Shown here one piece after another: positions 1-10,318 of a stretch of DNA of 64,000 nucleotides. The stretch covers positions 558,001 through 622,000 of the forward strand of contig NZ_JAJLQY010000002.1 in assembly GCF_020991275.1 (NCBI RefSeq), in the 5' to 3' direction. The position numbers were made by a program, and so were the translations under genes. Numbering within the stretch: position 1 is the stretch's first letter; the number at the start of each line of letters is the position of its first letter. This DNA is from Actinocorallia sp. API 0066 (lineage in GTDB: Bacteria > Actinomycetota > Actinomycetes > Streptosporangiales > Streptosporangiaceae). The notes below the pieces were generated by a model that ran no database searches, had not been told where the DNA came from, and saw nothing but the letters and a program-made list of their open reading frames with translations.

Positions 1-9
1 GCGTGCGAA

Positions 10-1269
10 TCATGCGTACTTCCCCTTGAGAACTTCGATGACGTCGGTGAGCGGGATCTCGGTCTGCGTGCCGGTGGCCAGCTCCTTCAGCTGGACCGTC
101 CCGGCGGCGAGATCTCGCTCGCCGAGGATGAGCGCCCAGTCGGCCCCGGACCGGTCGGCGCCCTTCATGCCCGCCTTCATGCTGCGCCCGCCGAACCCCT
201 GGTCGGCCGGGATCCCGGCCCGGCGCAGCGCGGTGACCAGCCGGAAGACCTCGCGCGCGGCGGTGTCGCCCAGCGCCACCCCGTACACCTTGACGGCAGC
301 CGCGGCGACGGCTGGGGCGTTCTCGGCCTCCATCGCCAGGACGATCCGGTCGAGGCCCAGGCCGAACCCGATGCCGGGCAGCGGGGGGCCGCCGATCGTC
401 TCGGACAGGCCGTCGTAGCGGCCGCCGCCGCCGATGCCGGACTGGGCGCCCAGCAGTGGGTGATCGAACTCGAACAGGGTGCGGGTGTAATAGTCAAGGC
501 CGCGCACGAGCCTGGGATTGTCCGTCCACGGGATCGACAGGTCGGCGAGGAGTTCGCGGACGCGGTCGTAGTGGGCCTTGCAGGCGGCGCACAGGTGGTC
601 GGTGATGAGCGGCGCGTCAGCTAGTTGCGCCTTCACTTCGGGACGCTTGTCGTCCAGCACCCGCAGCGGGTTGATCTCGACCCGGGCGCGGGTCTCGGCG
701 TCCAGGTCGAGGCCGCGCAGGAACGCCTGGAGCGCGGCCCGGTAGGCCGGACGGCATTCGGCGTCGCCGAGCGTGTTCAGGTGCAGCGTCACCTGGCGTA
801 GGCCGAGGCCCTGGTAGTAGTCCCATGCCAGCGCGATCGTCTCGGCGTCGATAGCCGGGTCCTCGGAGCCGAGGGCCTCCAGGTCCACCTGGTAGAACTG
901 CCGGTACCTGCCGGACTGCGGCTGCTCGTACCGGAACACCGGGCCCACCGCCCACACCTTCACCGGCAGCGCGCCCCGGTGCAGGTTGTGCTCCAGCACC
1001 GCGCGCAGCGCGCCCGCGGTGATCTCCGGGCGCAGCGTGACGGAGCGGCCGCCCTTGTCGTTGAAGGTGTACATCTCCTTCGTCACGACGTCGGTGGACT
1101 CGCCCACGCCGCGCGCGAACAGCTGCGTGTCCTCGAAGACCGGCAGCTCCAGGTAGGAGTAGCCGGCTCCGGCGGCGGCGGCGGCGAACGCGTCGCGGGC
1201 CGCCAGGAAGGCGGCGGAGCGCGGCGTGACGTATTCACTGACCCCCTTGGGGGCCTGGAAAGCACTCAT
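10..1269 (-). CDS. hisS: Histidyl-tRNA synthetase
   Basis: Class II aminoacyl-tRNA synthetase that charges tRNA-His in the cytoplasm. The 419-residue product matches the usual HisRS length. Recognisable elements are the N-terminal FQAPKGVSEY segment, the motif-2 region VFRYEQPQSGRYRQFYQ, the histidine-binding LVRGLDYYTRT segment, and the motif-3 region GIGFGLGLDRIVLAM. A C-terminal anticodon-binding domain ends in GKYA. An open frame runs much further upstream, but HisRS homology begins at the ATG at 1269. The stop of the upstream metallo-hydrolase lies only 5 bp away, so the two are probably co-transcribed. Confidence 0.97.
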   Translation of the reverse strand: MSAFQAPKGVSEYVTPRSAAFLAARDAFAAAAAGAGYSYLELPVFEDTQLFARGVGESTDVVTKEMYTFNDKGGRSVTLRPEITAGALRAVLEHNLHRGALPVKVWAVGPVFRYEQPQSGRYRQFYQVDLEALGSEDPAIDAETIALAWDYYQGLGLRQVTLHLNTLGDAECRPAYRAALQAFLRGLDLDAETRARVEINPLRVLDDKRPEVKAQLADAPLITDHLCAACKAHYDRVRELLADLSIPWTDNPRLVRGLDYYTRTLFEFDHPLLGAQSGIGGGGRYDGLSETIGGPPLPGIGFGLGLDRIVLAMEAENAPAVAAAAVKVYGVALGDTAAREVFRLVTALRRAGIPADQGFGGRSMKAGMKGADRSGADWALILGERDLAAGTVQLKELATGTQTEIPLTDVIEVLKGKYA

Positions 1270-1274
1270 TCGGG

Positions 1275-1973
1275 TTACAAGCCTCGTTTGGGTCCTTCGG
1301 CGGGCGCGAGATCCGACAGGTACGGATTGGTCACGCGCTCGCGGCCGATGGTCGTCTGGGGTCCGTGTCCCGGCAGGACCACGGTGTCGTCCGCCAGCGG
1401 CAGGCACACCCGGGCCAGGCTGCGCAGGATCGCCGTGTGGTCGCCGCCCGGCAGGTCGGTGCGGCCGATGGAGCCGGCGAACAGCAGGTCGCCGGAGAAC
1501 ATCACCTGGGTGGCGGTGCCGTCGTGCTCGAACGGGGTGCGGAACGTCACCGAGCCGGGCGTGTGGCCCGGCGCGTGGTCCACGGTCAGCCTCATCCCGG
1601 CGAGTTCCAGCTCGGCGCCGTCCGTCAGCTCCCTGACGTCGTCGGGCTCGCTCAGTTCGAGGCCGCCGAAAAGCTGCGCGGACGTCACCCCGAAGCCCTT
1701 GGCCGGATCGCTGAGCAGGTCGCGGTCGTCGGGATGGATGAACGCGGGGACGCCGCTCGCCCCGCACACGGGCGCGACCGACCACACGTGGTCGATGTGG
1801 CCGTGCGTGAGGATCACCGCCACCGGCTTCAGCTTGTGCTGCCGCAGGATGTCCTGGACGCCTTCCGTGGCGTCCTGGCCGGGATCGATGATCACGCACT
1901 CCTCGCCGGCGGCGGGCGCCACGACGTAGCAGTTCGTGGCGAACGATCCAGCGGGGAATCCGGCGACGAGCAC
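1275..1973 (-). CDS. MBL-fold metallo-hydrolase (glyoxalase II-like)
   Basis: Metallo-beta-lactamase-fold hydrolase of 232 residues. The di-metal motif THGHIDH is clear, followed by a later conserved His in DHAPGHTPGS, an aspartate in FSGDLLF and a terminal VLPGHGP motif. This set is typical of the glyoxalase II-like proteins that often sit beside hisS or relA in actinobacteria. It starts at a GTG at 1973 and ends just before hisS. Substrate is unknown. A hydroxyacylglutathione hydrolase label would be unsafe in a mycothiol-producing lineage. Confidence 0.9.
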   Translation of the reverse strand: MLVAGFPAGSFATNCYVVAPAAGEECVIIDPGQDATEGVQDILRQHKLKPVAVILTHGHIDHVWSVAPVCGASGVPAFIHPDDRDLLSDPAKGFGVTSAQLFGGLELSEPDDVRELTDGAELELAGMRLTVDHAPGHTPGSVTFRTPFEHDGTATQVMFSGDLLFAGSIGRTDLPGGDHTAILRSLARVCLPLADDTVVLPGHGPQTTIGRERVTNPYLSDLAPAEGPKRGL

Positions 1974-2210
1974 TGTCGGCCTCTCTGTACGCGGCCCTTA
2001 TGCCGGGGCCGCTTGGATGCACGGACTGAAACACGGAAGGTGAGCCCGAGCCTACCGGGGGGCCGTGTCCTCCCGCGAACGAGTATGGCCGTGTCCGCGC
2101 GGGTAGGGAGAGTTCCCCTCCCGCGGCACGTCGGGGCTCGGGAGACCGATAGCATGCCGTGCACTGATCTTCGGACGGACACGGCGGGGAAAGGCGAGGA
2201 GGCTGCCGGA

Positions 2211-2969
2211 GTGGCTGGCAAGGACCGGAAGAAGGAACTGGCGCGCCAGCGCTACGAGCGCCAGCAGGCGCGCCGCGAGGCCGAGCAGGCCGCCGCGCGC
2301 CGCAAGAGCGTCGTCGGCGGCGCGGTCGCCACCGCGGTGGTGATCCTCGGCGTGGCGGGCGGCGCCTGGTTCTTCACCAGGGACGACTCCTCCGACGAGC
2401 CCCTGGCGGCCCCGACGGCGAACCCGGGCGAGTGCCTGTACACGCCCAAGGGCGAGGCGTCCAAGGACGTCGGGACGCCTCCGGTCGTGCCCGCCTACGA
2501 GGGCCCGGTGGACGCCGTGGTGAACACCTCGGCGGGTGAGCTGACCTTCACCCTGGACGGCGAGAAGGCCCCCTGCACGGTGAACTCCTTCACCTATCTG
2601 GCCGAGGAGGGCTACTTCGACGGCACCTCCTGCCACCGCCTGACGGACAAGGTCCTGCAGTGCGGCGACCCCGACGCGACGGGCATGGGCGGCCCAGGCT
2701 ACGAGTTCGCCAACGAGAACACCGAGGGCGCCCAGTACAAGAAGGGCGTCCTGGCGATGGCGAACGCCGGGGCGGACACCAACGGCAGCCAGTTCTTCAT
2801 CGTGTACGAGGACTGGGACGACCTCCCGCCGGACTACACGGTCTTCGGCACCGTCGCCAAGGGCATCGGCGAGGTGGAGAAGATCGCCAAGGCCGGATCG
2901 GAGCCCGCGGGCGACGGCAAGCCCAAGACAAAGGTTGAAATCAAGAGCATCTCGATCGAACAGAACTAG
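2211..2969 (+). CDS. Membrane-anchored cyclophilin-type peptidyl-prolyl isomerase
   Basis: Cyclophilin-family prolyl isomerase, 252 residues. The first 45 residues are highly charged and cytoplasmic. One membrane segment (about residues 42-62, GGAVATAVVILGVAGGAWFF) precedes a short linker and a cyclophilin domain facing outside. Catalytic-core signatures are FDGTSCHRL, the Q-G/D segment LQCGDPDATG, and GSQFFIVYED. The GTG at 2211 is chosen because GAGGAGG-like sequence lies upstream and the charged N-terminus starts here; the same frame is open further upstream but is non-coding in character. A role in folding secreted proteins is inferred from topology. Confidence 0.9.
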   Translation: MAGKDRKKELARQRYERQQARREAEQAAARRKSVVGGAVATAVVILGVAGGAWFFTRDDSSDEPLAAPTANPGECLYTPKGEASKDVGTPPVVPAYEGPVDAVVNTSAGELTFTLDGEKAPCTVNSFTYLAEEGYFDGTSCHRLTDKVLQCGDPDATGMGGPGYEFANENTEGAQYKKGVLAMANAGADTNGSQFFIVYEDWDDLPPDYTVFGTVAKGIGEVEKIAKAGSEPAGDGKPKTKVEIKSISIEQN

Positions 2970-3043
2970 CGGCCAGGGGCGCTAGTGTTTGGTAGGCCCG
3001 GAACACCAAACCGACAGTTCGGGCCACGACGCAGGAGGCAAGG

Positions 3044-4282
3044 GTGTCCAGCGCCACAGATCCGTGGGGCCGTGTCGACGAAGAGGGCACGGTCTACGTG
3101 AAGACCGCGGACGGCGAGAGGGTCGTGGGGTCCTGGCAGGCGGGCGCCCCCGAGGAGGCCCTTGCCTACTTCAAGCGCAAGTACGACTCCCTCGCCACCG
3201 AGATCGGGCTGCTCGAGCAGCGCATCAAGACCACCGACCTCGCGCCCGCCCAGGCCAGCAGCAGCATCGAGCGGCTGCGCGAGTCGGTCGTGGACGCCAA
3301 CGCCGTCGGCGACCTCGACTCGCTCGTCGCCCGCCTGGACGCGCTGAACGAGCTCGCGGGCAAGAAGCGCGAGGAGCTGAAGGTCCAGCGCGACCACGCG
3401 CGCGGCGCGGCCCGTGAGGTCAAGGAGCGGATCGTCGCCGAGGCCGAGCGGATCGCGACCGAGGAGACGCACTGGAAGAACGGCGGCGAGCGCCTGCGCC
3501 AGCTCGTGGAGGAGTGGAAGGCCGCCGAGCGGATCGACCGCGCCACCGAGACGGTGCTGTGGAAGCGCCTGTCGGCGGCCCGCAACGCCTTCACCAAGCG
3601 CCGCAAGGCGTACTTCTCCTCGCTGGAGGACCAGCGCTCCTCCGCGCAGTCCGAGAAGGAGGCCCTGGTCGCCGAGGCCGAGGCGCTGTCCGGCTCCACC
3701 CACTGGAACGACACCGCCGCCGCCTACCGGAACCTGATGAACCGGTGGAAGTCGGCGGGCCGCGCGTCGCGGGAGGCCGAGGAGGAGCTGTGGGGCCGTT
3801 TCAAGGGCGCCCAGGACACCTTCTTCAACGCCCGTAAGGCGGCGTTCGACGAGCGGGACAAGGAGTTCGCGGGCAACGCCGAGGTCAAGGAGAAGCTGCT
3901 GGAGGAGGCCGAGCGCCTCGTCCCGGTGAAGAACCTCCGCCAGACCAAGCAGGCGCTGCGCTCCCTCCAGGAGCGCTGGGAGGCCGCGGGCATGGTGCCG
4001 CGCGACTCCCGGGACAGGCTCGAAGGCCGTCTCCGCAAGGTCGAGGACGCCGTCCGCCAGGCCGAGGAGTCCGAGTGGCGCCGCTCCAACCCGGAGGCCC
4101 GCGCCCGCGCTGAGGCCACCGTGGCCCAGCTCCGCACGAGCATCGCCCAGTTGGAGTCCAAGCTCGCCAAGGCCGAGACGGCGGGCAACGCCAAGGCGGT
4201 CAAGGACGCCGAGGAGGCCCTCACGGCCCGTCGCGCCTGGCTGGAAGAGGCCGAGCGCACCCTCGCCGAGTTCTCCGGCTGA
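3044..4282 (+). CDS. DUF349 domain protein
   Basis: Predominantly alpha-helical, coiled-coil-rich cytoplasmic protein of 412 residues. It carries three successive DUF349-type repeats, each with a W-x2-L-x-W/R-W-K-x-A pattern: HWKNGGERLRQLVEEWKAA, HWNDTAAAYRNLMNRWKSA, and KQALRSLQERWEAAG. The GTG start at 3044 is preceded by an AGGAGG element. Homologues are common in actinobacteria near hisS and cyclophilin genes. The biochemical role of the family is not firmly established, so none is assigned. Confidence 0.88.
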   Translation: MSSATDPWGRVDEEGTVYVKTADGERVVGSWQAGAPEEALAYFKRKYDSLATEIGLLEQRIKTTDLAPAQASSSIERLRESVVDANAVGDLDSLVARLDALNELAGKKREELKVQRDHARGAAREVKERIVAEAERIATEETHWKNGGERLRQLVEEWKAAERIDRATETVLWKRLSAARNAFTKRRKAYFSSLEDQRSSAQSEKEALVAEAEALSGSTHWNDTAAAYRNLMNRWKSAGRASREAEEELWGRFKGAQDTFFNARKAAFDERDKEFAGNAEVKEKLLEEAERLVPVKNLRQTKQALRSLQERWEAAGMVPRDSRDRLEGRLRKVEDAVRQAEESEWRRSNPEARARAEATVAQLRTSIAQLESKLAKAETAGNAKAVKDAEEALTARRAWLEEAERTLAEFSG

Positions 4283-4295
4283 CACTTCGCTCACG

Positions 4296-4321
4296 AGGCC
4301 CGTCCCTGAGGGGGCGGGCCT
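4296..4321. terminator. Hairpin between convergent genes
   Basis: An 11-bp stem with one mismatch (AGGCCCGTCCC against GGGGCGGGCCT, 4-nt loop) lies in the 48-bp gap between the convergent DUF349 and DinB-like genes, followed by TTCGTCGTT. It fits a bidirectional intrinsic terminator. Confidence 0.6.
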
Positions 4322-4330
4322 TCGTCGTTG

Positions 4331-4936
4331 TCAGGCGGGTGGGGCGCAGGTGCCGTCGTCGCGGCCGAGGGAGGCGAGGAGGCGGGTGAGTTCGGAGGCG
4401 CCTCGGGGCGGGGTGCGGGGTGGGGCGACGAGGCCGTCGCGGCGTAGGGCCGGGGCGATCACCTGGGCGGTGGCGAGGGCGTGGTGGACGAGGTCGGAGG
4501 CCGGGTGCAGGGGGAGGGCCGCCGCTGTCGCGAGGTCCCAGGCGTGCACGACGAGTTCCAGGACGTAGGTGTCCAGGAGAGTGCGCAACGGGATCTCGCC
4601 GAAGCCGGGGAACGGGATGGGACGGTCCAGGGCGGCGGGCGTCAGCGCGGCCGTGCAGGCGGCGCGGGCCTCACGCCAGGACGTCGCCGGGTCGGGCCCG
4701 ACGTAGGAGCCGGGGAAGGCGGTGGGGCCCGGCGGGGGAGCGCCCAACGCGAGCGCGACGATCTCGTGGTGGAACGCGATCACGTGGCCGAGGACGTCCC
4801 TGGCGGTCCAGCCCTCGCACGGCGAAGGGGAGTCCCAGGAGCCGGACGGCACCCTGAGGACGACGCCCTCGAAGAGGTCCTGGGCACGCGGCAGCCCACA
4901 GGGTGCGTCGGGGGCGGAGGACGTCATGGAGGACAA
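4331..4936 (-). CDS. Mycothiol-dependent isomerase/TIGR03086-like metal-binding protein
   Basis: 201-residue DinB-fold protein. The segment SPCEGWTARDVLGHVIAFHH is the characteristic N-terminal helix of the mycothiol maleylpyruvate isomerase metal-binding domain (TIGR03086-like). Conserved histidines at HV and FHHE supply the metal site, with a further His in VVHAWDLA. Such proteins are thought to be mycothiol-dependent transferases or isomerases, but substrates are mostly unknown. Start is either the codon at 4936 or the ATG three codons later. Confidence 0.8.
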   Translation of the reverse strand: MSSMTSSAPDAPCGLPRAQDLFEGVVLRVPSGSWDSPSPCEGWTARDVLGHVIAFHHEIVALALGAPPPGPTAFPGSYVGPDPATSWREARAACTAALTPAALDRPIPFPGFGEIPLRTLLDTYVLELVVHAWDLATAAALPLHPASDLVHHALATAQVIAPALRRDGLVAPPRTPPRGASELTRLLASLGRDDGTCAPPA

Positions 4937-5007
4937 GGTGACTCCCGGGGCGGGTGCTCTGTCAACCGCAACGCCGGTTCCGGACTGCGCCGGATAGTGT
5001 CGCGGGT

Positions 5008-6318
5008 ATGGACAGCCTGTTCGATGAGCCCGCCGAGGAGGCGCGGCGCGCGCACGAGCCGCTGGCGGTCCGGATGCGCCCCCGGAACCTCGACGAGGTC
5101 GTCGGCCAGAGCCACCTGACCGGCCCCGGCACCCCCGTCCGTCAGCTCGTGGAGCGCGACGCCCCCATGTCGCTGGTGCTGTGGGGGCCGCCCGGCACCG
5201 GCAAGACCACGCTCGCCTCGGTCGTCAGCCGGGCCACGAGCCGCCGGTTCGTGGAGATCTCGGCGGTCTCCGACGGGGTCAAGGCCGTCCGCGACGCGAT
5301 CGCCGAGGCCAAGCGGCAGCTCGGCATGTCCGGGCGGCAGACGCTGCTGTTCGTGGACGAGGTGCACAGGTTCAACAAGGCGCAGCAGGACGCCCTTCTT
5401 CCCGCCGTCGAGAACCGCTGGGTCTCCTTCATCGGCGCGACCACCGAGAACCCGTTCTTCTCGGTGAACTCGCCGCTGCTGTCCCGCTCCCTGCTGCTCA
5501 CCCTCCAGCCGCTCGGCGACGACGAGGTCCGCGAGGTCCTGAGAAGGGCGCTGACGGACGAACGGGGCATCACCGCGGAGCTGACCCCCGAGGCCGAGGA
5601 CCACCTCGTCAGGCTCGCCGGAGGGGACGCCCGCCGCACCCTCACCTACCTGGAGGCCGCCGCCCTCGTCGGCGACGGCGAGATCACCGTCGACGTGCTG
5701 GAGAAGGCCGTCGACCAGGCGGCCGTCCGCTACGACAGGGACGGCGACCAGCACTACGACGTGATCAGCGCGTTCATCAAGAGCATCAGGGGCAGCGACC
5801 CGGACGCCGCCCTGCACTACCTCGCCAGGATGATCGTCGCGGGTGAGGACGCCCGGTTCATCGCCCGCCGCCTCATCGTGCACGCCTCCGAGGACATCGG
5901 CATGGCCGACCCGACAGCCCTCCAGACGGCGATCGCCGCGGCCCGCGCGGTCGAGCACGTCGGGCTGCCCGAGGCGCGGATCAACCTCGCCCAGGCGGTG
6001 ATCCACCTCGCGCTCGCGCCCAAGTCCAACGCGGTGATCGTCGCGATCGACGAGGCGATGGGCGACGTCCGGCGCGGCAACGTCGGGCACGTGCCCAACC
6101 ACCTGCGCGACGCCCACTACAAGGGCGCGGAGAAGCTCGGCCACGGCAAGGGCTACCTGTACCCGCACGACCATCCCGGCGGCGTCGTCGCCCAGCAGTA
6201 CGCGCCCGACGAGCTGGCCGGACGGCGCTACTACCGGCCGACCCGGCACGGCGCCGAATCCCGCTGGACGGAGGTGCTGGAGCGGATCGGCAGGGTGCTG
6301 CGCGGCCGGGACCGGTGA
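5008..6318 (+). CDS. rarA: Replication-associated recombination protein A (RarA/MgsA AAA+ ATPase)
   Basis: AAA+ clamp-loader-like ATPase of 436 residues that acts at stalled replication forks. Seen are Walker [11 protein letters not shown], Walker [11 protein letters not shown], sensor 1 [11 protein letters not shown], an arginine-finger region, and the C-terminal MgsA/DUF tail with [14 protein letters not shown]. The ATG at 5008 begins with [11 protein letters not shown], a usual RarA N-terminus. An upstream in-frame extension is not family-like. Confidence 0.95.
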   Translation: MDSLFDEPAEEARRAHEPLAVRMRPRNLDEVVGQSHLTGPGTPVRQLVERDAPMSLVLWGPPGTGKTTLASVVSRATSRRFVEISAVSDGVKAVRDAIAEAKRQLGMSGRQTLLFVDEVHRFNKAQQDALLPAVENRWVSFIGATTENPFFSVNSPLLSRSLLLTLQPLGDDEVREVLRRALTDERGITAELTPEAEDHLVRLAGGDARRTLTYLEAAALVGDGEITVDVLEKAVDQAAVRYDRDGDQHYDVISAFIKSIRGSDPDAALHYLARMIVAGEDARFIARRLIVHASEDIGMADPTALQTAIAAARAVEHVGLPEARINLAQAVIHLALAPKSNAVIVAIDEAMGDVRRGNVGHVPNHLRDAHYKGAEKLGHGKGYLYPHDHPGGVVAQQYAPDELAGRRYYRPTRHGAESRWTEVLERIGRVLRGRDR

Positions 6319-6452
6319 GCTACCGCCGCGTAACCACCCGGGGCGCGCGATCACGGTAAGGTCGGGTGTACGGGTGCCCGGTACCGATGGCCCCGTGGGC
6401 CGTTCGAGCCCGCAAGCCCGCTGGGCGACCGCATACCGATGGGAAGACCCCG

Positions 6453-6854
6453 ATGCTCACTGGTGGACAGCTCGCTGGTCTGATCGTTGCCGTCTTCTGG
6501 GCCGTGCTCGTCTGCTTCGTCTCGCTGGTGCTGCTGCGGCTGGCCAAGCTGCTGCGGGAGACCACCAAGCTGGTGACGGAGCTGGGCGACCAGGCGGCTC
6601 CGCTGCTGGACGACATGGCCAAGACCGTCGAGCAGGCCGCCGAGCAGCTCGACCGCACCGACGTGATCACCAAGCAGATGGCGGGCGTCAGCCAGAACGT
6701 CTCGGCGGTGACCACGGTGATGACGTCCGTCGTCAGTGGGCCGCTGGTGAAAGCAGCGTCGTTCTCCTACGGGGTGCGCAAGGCGCTCAGCCGTCCGTCG
6801 GAGCAGCCGCCCGCGAGGCCGCAGCTCCCCGCGCAGCGCAAGGGGCGTCGATGA
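6453..6854 (+). CDS. DUF948 membrane-anchored protein
   Basis: 133-residue protein with one N-terminal membrane segment (about residues 8-29, GLIVAVFWAVLVCFVSLVLL). A helical DUF948-type region full of VTELGDQAAPLLDDMAKTV-like heptads follows, then a basic Pro-rich tail. Its stop overlaps the next gene by ATGA, placing it at the head of the run leading into alaS. The DUF948 - small membrane protein - alaS order is conserved in actinobacteria. Function is not known. Confidence 0.85.
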   Translation: MLTGGQLAGLIVAVFWAVLVCFVSLVLLRLAKLLRETTKLVTELGDQAAPLLDDMAKTVEQAAEQLDRTDVITKQMAGVSQNVSAVTTVMTSVVSGPLVKAASFSYGVRKALSRPSEQPPARPQLPAQRKGRR

Positions 6855-7207
6855 GAAGGCTGTTCTGGATCGGCGTAGGCGCGGGAGCCGCCCTCTACGC
6901 CCAGCGCAAGACCGTCAAGTTCGTGCGCAGCCTGACCCCGCAGAACCTCGCGGTGCTGGCCGTGGAGCAGGCCGCCAAACGCGGCGAGGAGGCCGGCAAC
7001 CGGCTGAAGGCGCTGGCCGAGGACGTCAGGTACCACATGGCCGTCCGGGAGGCCGAGCTCCAGGAGGCCATCGAGCTGGACCAGGCGCCGCCGCTGGATC
7101 CGCGCGGCGCGATCCCCGGCCGGGTGCTGCGGGCCAGGCCCGTGGGAAGCGACAGACCCGAGATCACCTACGACAAGAACGAGGACGGAACACATGGAGT
7201 CGGCTGA
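6851..7207 (+). CDS. Small DUF6167-like protein upstream of alaS
   Basis: 118-residue protein beginning [20 protein letters not shown], a short hydrophobic N-terminal anchor followed by an amphipathic helical region. It overlaps the preceding DUF948 gene by 4 bp and the alaS start by 14 bp, so translation is very likely coupled. It matches what I recall of the small actinobacterial DUF6167 family; no activity can be read from it. Confidence 0.8.
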   Translation: MRRLFWIGVGAGAALYAQRKTVKFVRSLTPQNLAVLAVEQAAKRGEEAGNRLKALAEDVRYHMAVREAELQEAIELDQAPPLDPRGAIPGRVLRARPVGSDRPEITYDKNEDGTHGVG

Positions 7208-9863
7208 AATCGCGCGCCGATACCTGCGGTACTTCGAGGAGAAGGGGCACCTGGTGGTGCCCTCGGCAAGCCTCGTCGCCGAGGACCCGACGCTGCTGCT
7301 GGTGCCCGCAGGCATGGTTCCGTTCAAGCCGTACTTCCTCGCCCAGCGCACCCCGCCCGCGCCACGGATGACGAGCTGCCAGAAGTGCGTGCGGACCCCG
7401 GACATCGAAGAGGTCGGCAAGACCACCCGGCACGGCACGTTCTTCCAGATGCTCGGCAACTTCGCCATCGCCGACTACTTCAAGGAGCAGGCGATCCCCT
7501 ACGCCTGGGAGCTGCTCACGAAGTCCCAGGCCGACGGCGGTTTCGGCTTCCCCGAGGAGAAGCTGTGGGTCACCGTCCTGCACGACGACGACGAGTCCGC
7601 CGAGCTGTGGCACAAGGTCGTCGGGGTGCCGATGGACCGGATCCAGCGGCGCGGCCTGGCCGACAACTTCTGGCACATGGGCGTCCCCGGCCCCGGCGGG
7701 CCCTGCTCGGAGATCTACTACGACCGAGGCCCCGAGCACGGCCGTGACGGCGGCCCCGAGGCCGACGAGGACAGGTACCTGGAGGTCTGGAACCTCGTCT
7801 TCATGCAGTTCCAGCTCGGCACCGTCCGGTCCAAGGTGGACTTCGACATCACCGGCGAGCTGCCCGCCAAGAACATCGACACCGGCATGGGCCTGGAGCG
7901 CATGGCGGCGATCCTGCAGGGCGTCGACAACATCTACGAGACCGACACGATGTGGCGGATCCTCGACCGGGCGGCCGACCTCACGAAGTCGCGCTACGGC
8001 AAGGACGCCACCGACGACGTCTCTTTGCGGGTCGTGGCCGACCACGTCAGGTCCGGGATGATGATGGTCGCGGACGGCATCATCCCGTCCAACGAGGGCC
8101 GTGGCTACGTGCTGCGCCGCATCCTGCGCCGGGCGATCCGCAAGCTGCGGCTGCTCGGCGGGCAGGAGGGCGGCCTCATGCACGAGCTGACCGACACCGC
8201 GATCAGGGCGATGGGCGAGCAGTACCCCGAGCTGATCCGGACCGCCGCCAACATCCACACGGTGATCGACGCCGAGGAGGAGAGCTTCCTCCGGACGCTG
8301 CGCACCGGCGAGTCGATCTTCGACGTGGCGGCCGCCGAGTCCAAGCGCTCCGGTCGCGGCGTCGTCGGCGGCTCCGACGCGTTCAAGCTGCACGACACCT
8401 ACGGCTTCCCCATCGAGCTGACCCTGGAGATGGCCTCCGAGCAGGGCCTCAAGGTCGACGAGGACGGCTTCCGCCGGCTCATGCAGGAGCAGCGGGACCG
8501 GGCCAAGGCCGACGCCCGCGAGAAGAAGACCGGCAACGCCGACGTCACCGTGCTCGGCGACCTCCTGGACGCGGCGGGCGGCAAGACCGACTTCCTGGGC
8601 TACAGCGCCTACGACTCCGAGGCCCGCGTCGTCGGCCTGCTCGTGCACGGCGCGAACGTCCAGGAGGCGCCGCAGGGCACCGACGTCGAGGTGGTCCTGG
8701 ACCGCACCCCGTTCTACGCCGAGGGCGGCGGCCAGCTCGCCGACCACGGCGTGATCAAGTTCCTGGGCGGCGCGGAGATCGAGGTGCACGACGTGCAGTC
8801 GCCGCTGCCCGGCCTCATCGTGCACCGAGGCAGGGTGCGCAGCGGCCTCGCCCGCTCCGGCGACACCGTGCTCGCCGAGATCGACAGGTCGCGCCGGATG
8901 GCGATCTCCCGCTCGCACAGCGCGACCCACCTCGTCCACGCGGGCTTCCGGGCCGCGCTCGGCGAGTCGGCCGCGCAGGCGGGCTCGGAGAACTCGCCCG
9001 GACGCTTCCGCTTCGACTTCACCGCCGCCGGGGCCGTCCCCGTCACGGTGCTGCGCGACGTCGAGCACGAGGTCAACGAGGTGCTCATGAACGACCTGGA
9101 GGTCAGGGCGTTCGTCACCTCGCAGTCCGAGGCCGTCGCGATGGGCGCGATGGCGCTGTTCGGCGAGAAGTACGGCGACGAGGTGCGGGTCGTGGAGATC
9201 GGCGAGTACTCGCGCGAGCTGTGCGGCGGCACCCACGTGGGCAGCTCGGGCCAGCTCGGCCTGATCAAGCTGATGAGCGAGTCGTCGATCGGCGCGGGCG
9301 TGCGGCGGATCGAGGCGCTCGTCGGCATGGACGCGTTCCGGTTCCTGGCCAAGGAGAACGTGCTCGTCAACCAGCTCGCCGACCAGGTCAAGGCGCGGCG
9401 CGAGGAGCTGCCCGAGCGGATCTCCGGGATCGTCACGAAGCTGCGCGAGGCCGAGAAGGACCTGGAGCGGCTGCGCGCCGAGCAGATCCTGGCCGCGTCC
9501 GCCGGGCTCGCCGAGGGCGCCAAGGACGTCGACGGCACCGCGTTCGTCGGCCACCGGGCCCCGGACGGGATCGGCGCGGACGACCTGCGCAAGCTCGCGA
9601 TCGACGTCAGGTCCCGGCTTGAGGGCCGCCCGGCCGTCGTCATGATCACCGCGGTGCCGAAGGACAGGCCGGTCGTTGTGGTGGCCGTCAACGACCTCGG
9701 GCGCGAGCGCGGGCACAAGGCGGGCAAACTCGTCGGGCTGGCCGCCAAGGTGCTCGGCGGCGGCGGAGGCGGCAAGGACGACCTCGCCCAGGGCGGCGGC
9801 GCCGACCCCGGCCGGATCGAGGAGGCGCTCGCGGTGGTGGAGCGCCAGGTGGGCTCCGCGTGA
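7194..9863 (+). CDS. alaS: Alanyl-tRNA synthetase
   Basis: Full-length AlaRS, 889 residues. It has the class II catalytic core at the N-terminus ([28 protein letters not shown]). The editing domain has [10 protein letters not shown] and the Zn-binding [13 protein letters not shown] segment. The C-terminal DHHA1 domain includes the glycine-rich [15 protein letters not shown]. It charges tRNA-Ala and deacylates mischarged tRNA. The ATG at 7194 lies inside the end of the previous gene, and its stop overlaps the ruvX start (GTGA). Confidence 0.98.
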   Translation: MESAEIARRYLRYFEEKGHLVVPSASLVAEDPTLLLVPAGMVPFKPYFLAQRTPPAPRMTSCQKCVRTPDIEEVGKTTRHGTFFQMLGNFAIADYFKEQAIPYAWELLTKSQADGGFGFPEEKLWVTVLHDDDESAELWHKVVGVPMDRIQRRGLADNFWHMGVPGPGGPCSEIYYDRGPEHGRDGGPEADEDRYLEVWNLVFMQFQLGTVRSKVDFDITGELPAKNIDTGMGLERMAAILQGVDNIYETDTMWRILDRAADLTKSRYGKDATDDVSLRVVADHVRSGMMMVADGIIPSNEGRGYVLRRILRRAIRKLRLLGGQEGGLMHELTDTAIRAMGEQYPELIRTAANIHTVIDAEEESFLRTLRTGESIFDVAAAESKRSGRGVVGGSDAFKLHDTYGFPIELTLEMASEQGLKVDEDGFRRLMQEQRDRAKADAREKKTGNADVTVLGDLLDAAGGKTDFLGYSAYDSEARVVGLLVHGANVQEAPQGTDVEVVLDRTPFYAEGGGQLADHGVIKFLGGAEIEVHDVQSPLPGLIVHRGRVRSGLARSGDTVLAEIDRSRRMAISRSHSATHLVHAGFRAALGESAAQAGSENSPGRFRFDFTAAGAVPVTVLRDVEHEVNEVLMNDLEVRAFVTSQSEAVAMGAMALFGEKYGDEVRVVEIGEYSRELCGGTHVGSSGQLGLIKLMSESSIGAGVRRIEALVGMDAFRFLAKENVLVNQLADQVKARREELPERISGIVTKLREAEKDLERLRAEQILAASAGLAEGAKDVDGTAFVGHRAPDGIGADDLRKLAIDVRSRLEGRPAVVMITAVPKDRPVVVVAVNDLGRERGHKAGKLVGLAAKVLGGGGGGKDDLAQGGGADPGRIEEALAVVERQVGSA

Positions 9864-10318
9864 GAAACGGTGTTCGGCTCGGGGTCGATGTGGGCAGTGT
9901 CCGGATAGGCGTTGCCCGCAGCGACCCCGCCGGCATCCTCGCCGTCCCCGTGGAGACGGTCCGAGCCGGACGGGGCGACGTCGCGCGCGTCACCGCCCTG
10001 GTGTCCGAGTACGAAGCCCTGGAGGTCATCGTGGGCCTGCCCGCGCATCTCTCCGGCAAGGAGGGTCCGGCAGCCGCTTCGGCCAGGGCATTTGCCACTA
10101 GATTGGCACGGAAACTCCCCTTCGGTACGGTACGGCTCTACGACGAGCGTCTGACCACCGTGACCGCCGCCAGCGGGCTGCGGTCGGGCGGGACCAAGGC
10201 CAAGGACCAGCGGCGGGTCATCGACCAGGCCGCGGCCACGGTTCTGCTGCAGGCGGCGCTCGACGCCGAGCGGCTGACCGGCAACCCGCCGGGCGTGCCC
10301 GTCAAGGGGAGAGAGTGA
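9860..10318 (+). CDS. ruvX: Putative pre-16S rRNA nuclease / Holliday junction resolvase (YqgF/RuvX)
   Basis: 152-residue YqgF-family RNase H-fold protein. The N-terminal [18 protein letters not shown] carries the first catalytic Asp. The mid-domain [14 protein letters not shown] and the later YDERLTT segment, plus an Asp in VIDQAAA, complete the fold. The family processes pre-16S rRNA in E. coli and has also been called a Holliday junction resolvase. Start GTG overlaps the alaS stop by 4 bp, and the stop overlaps mltG by 4 bp. Confidence 0.93.
   Translation: MRNGVRLGVDVGSVRIGVARSDPAGILAVPVETVRAGRGDVARVTALVSEYEALEVIVGLPAHLSGKEGPAAASARAFATRLARKLPFGTVRLYDERLTTVTAASGLRSGGTKAKDQRRVIDQAAATVLLQAALDAERLTGNPPGVPVKGRE

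Noticed and set aside
10-2034. 674-residue hisS product including the upstream hydrolase region
   Set aside because: HisRS homology starts at 1269. Upstream codons are an out-of-frame shadow of the metallo-hydrolase.
7164-9716. 850-residue open frame antisense to alaS
   Set aside because: Pure shadow of alaS third-position GC bias; the alaS frame has full family homology.
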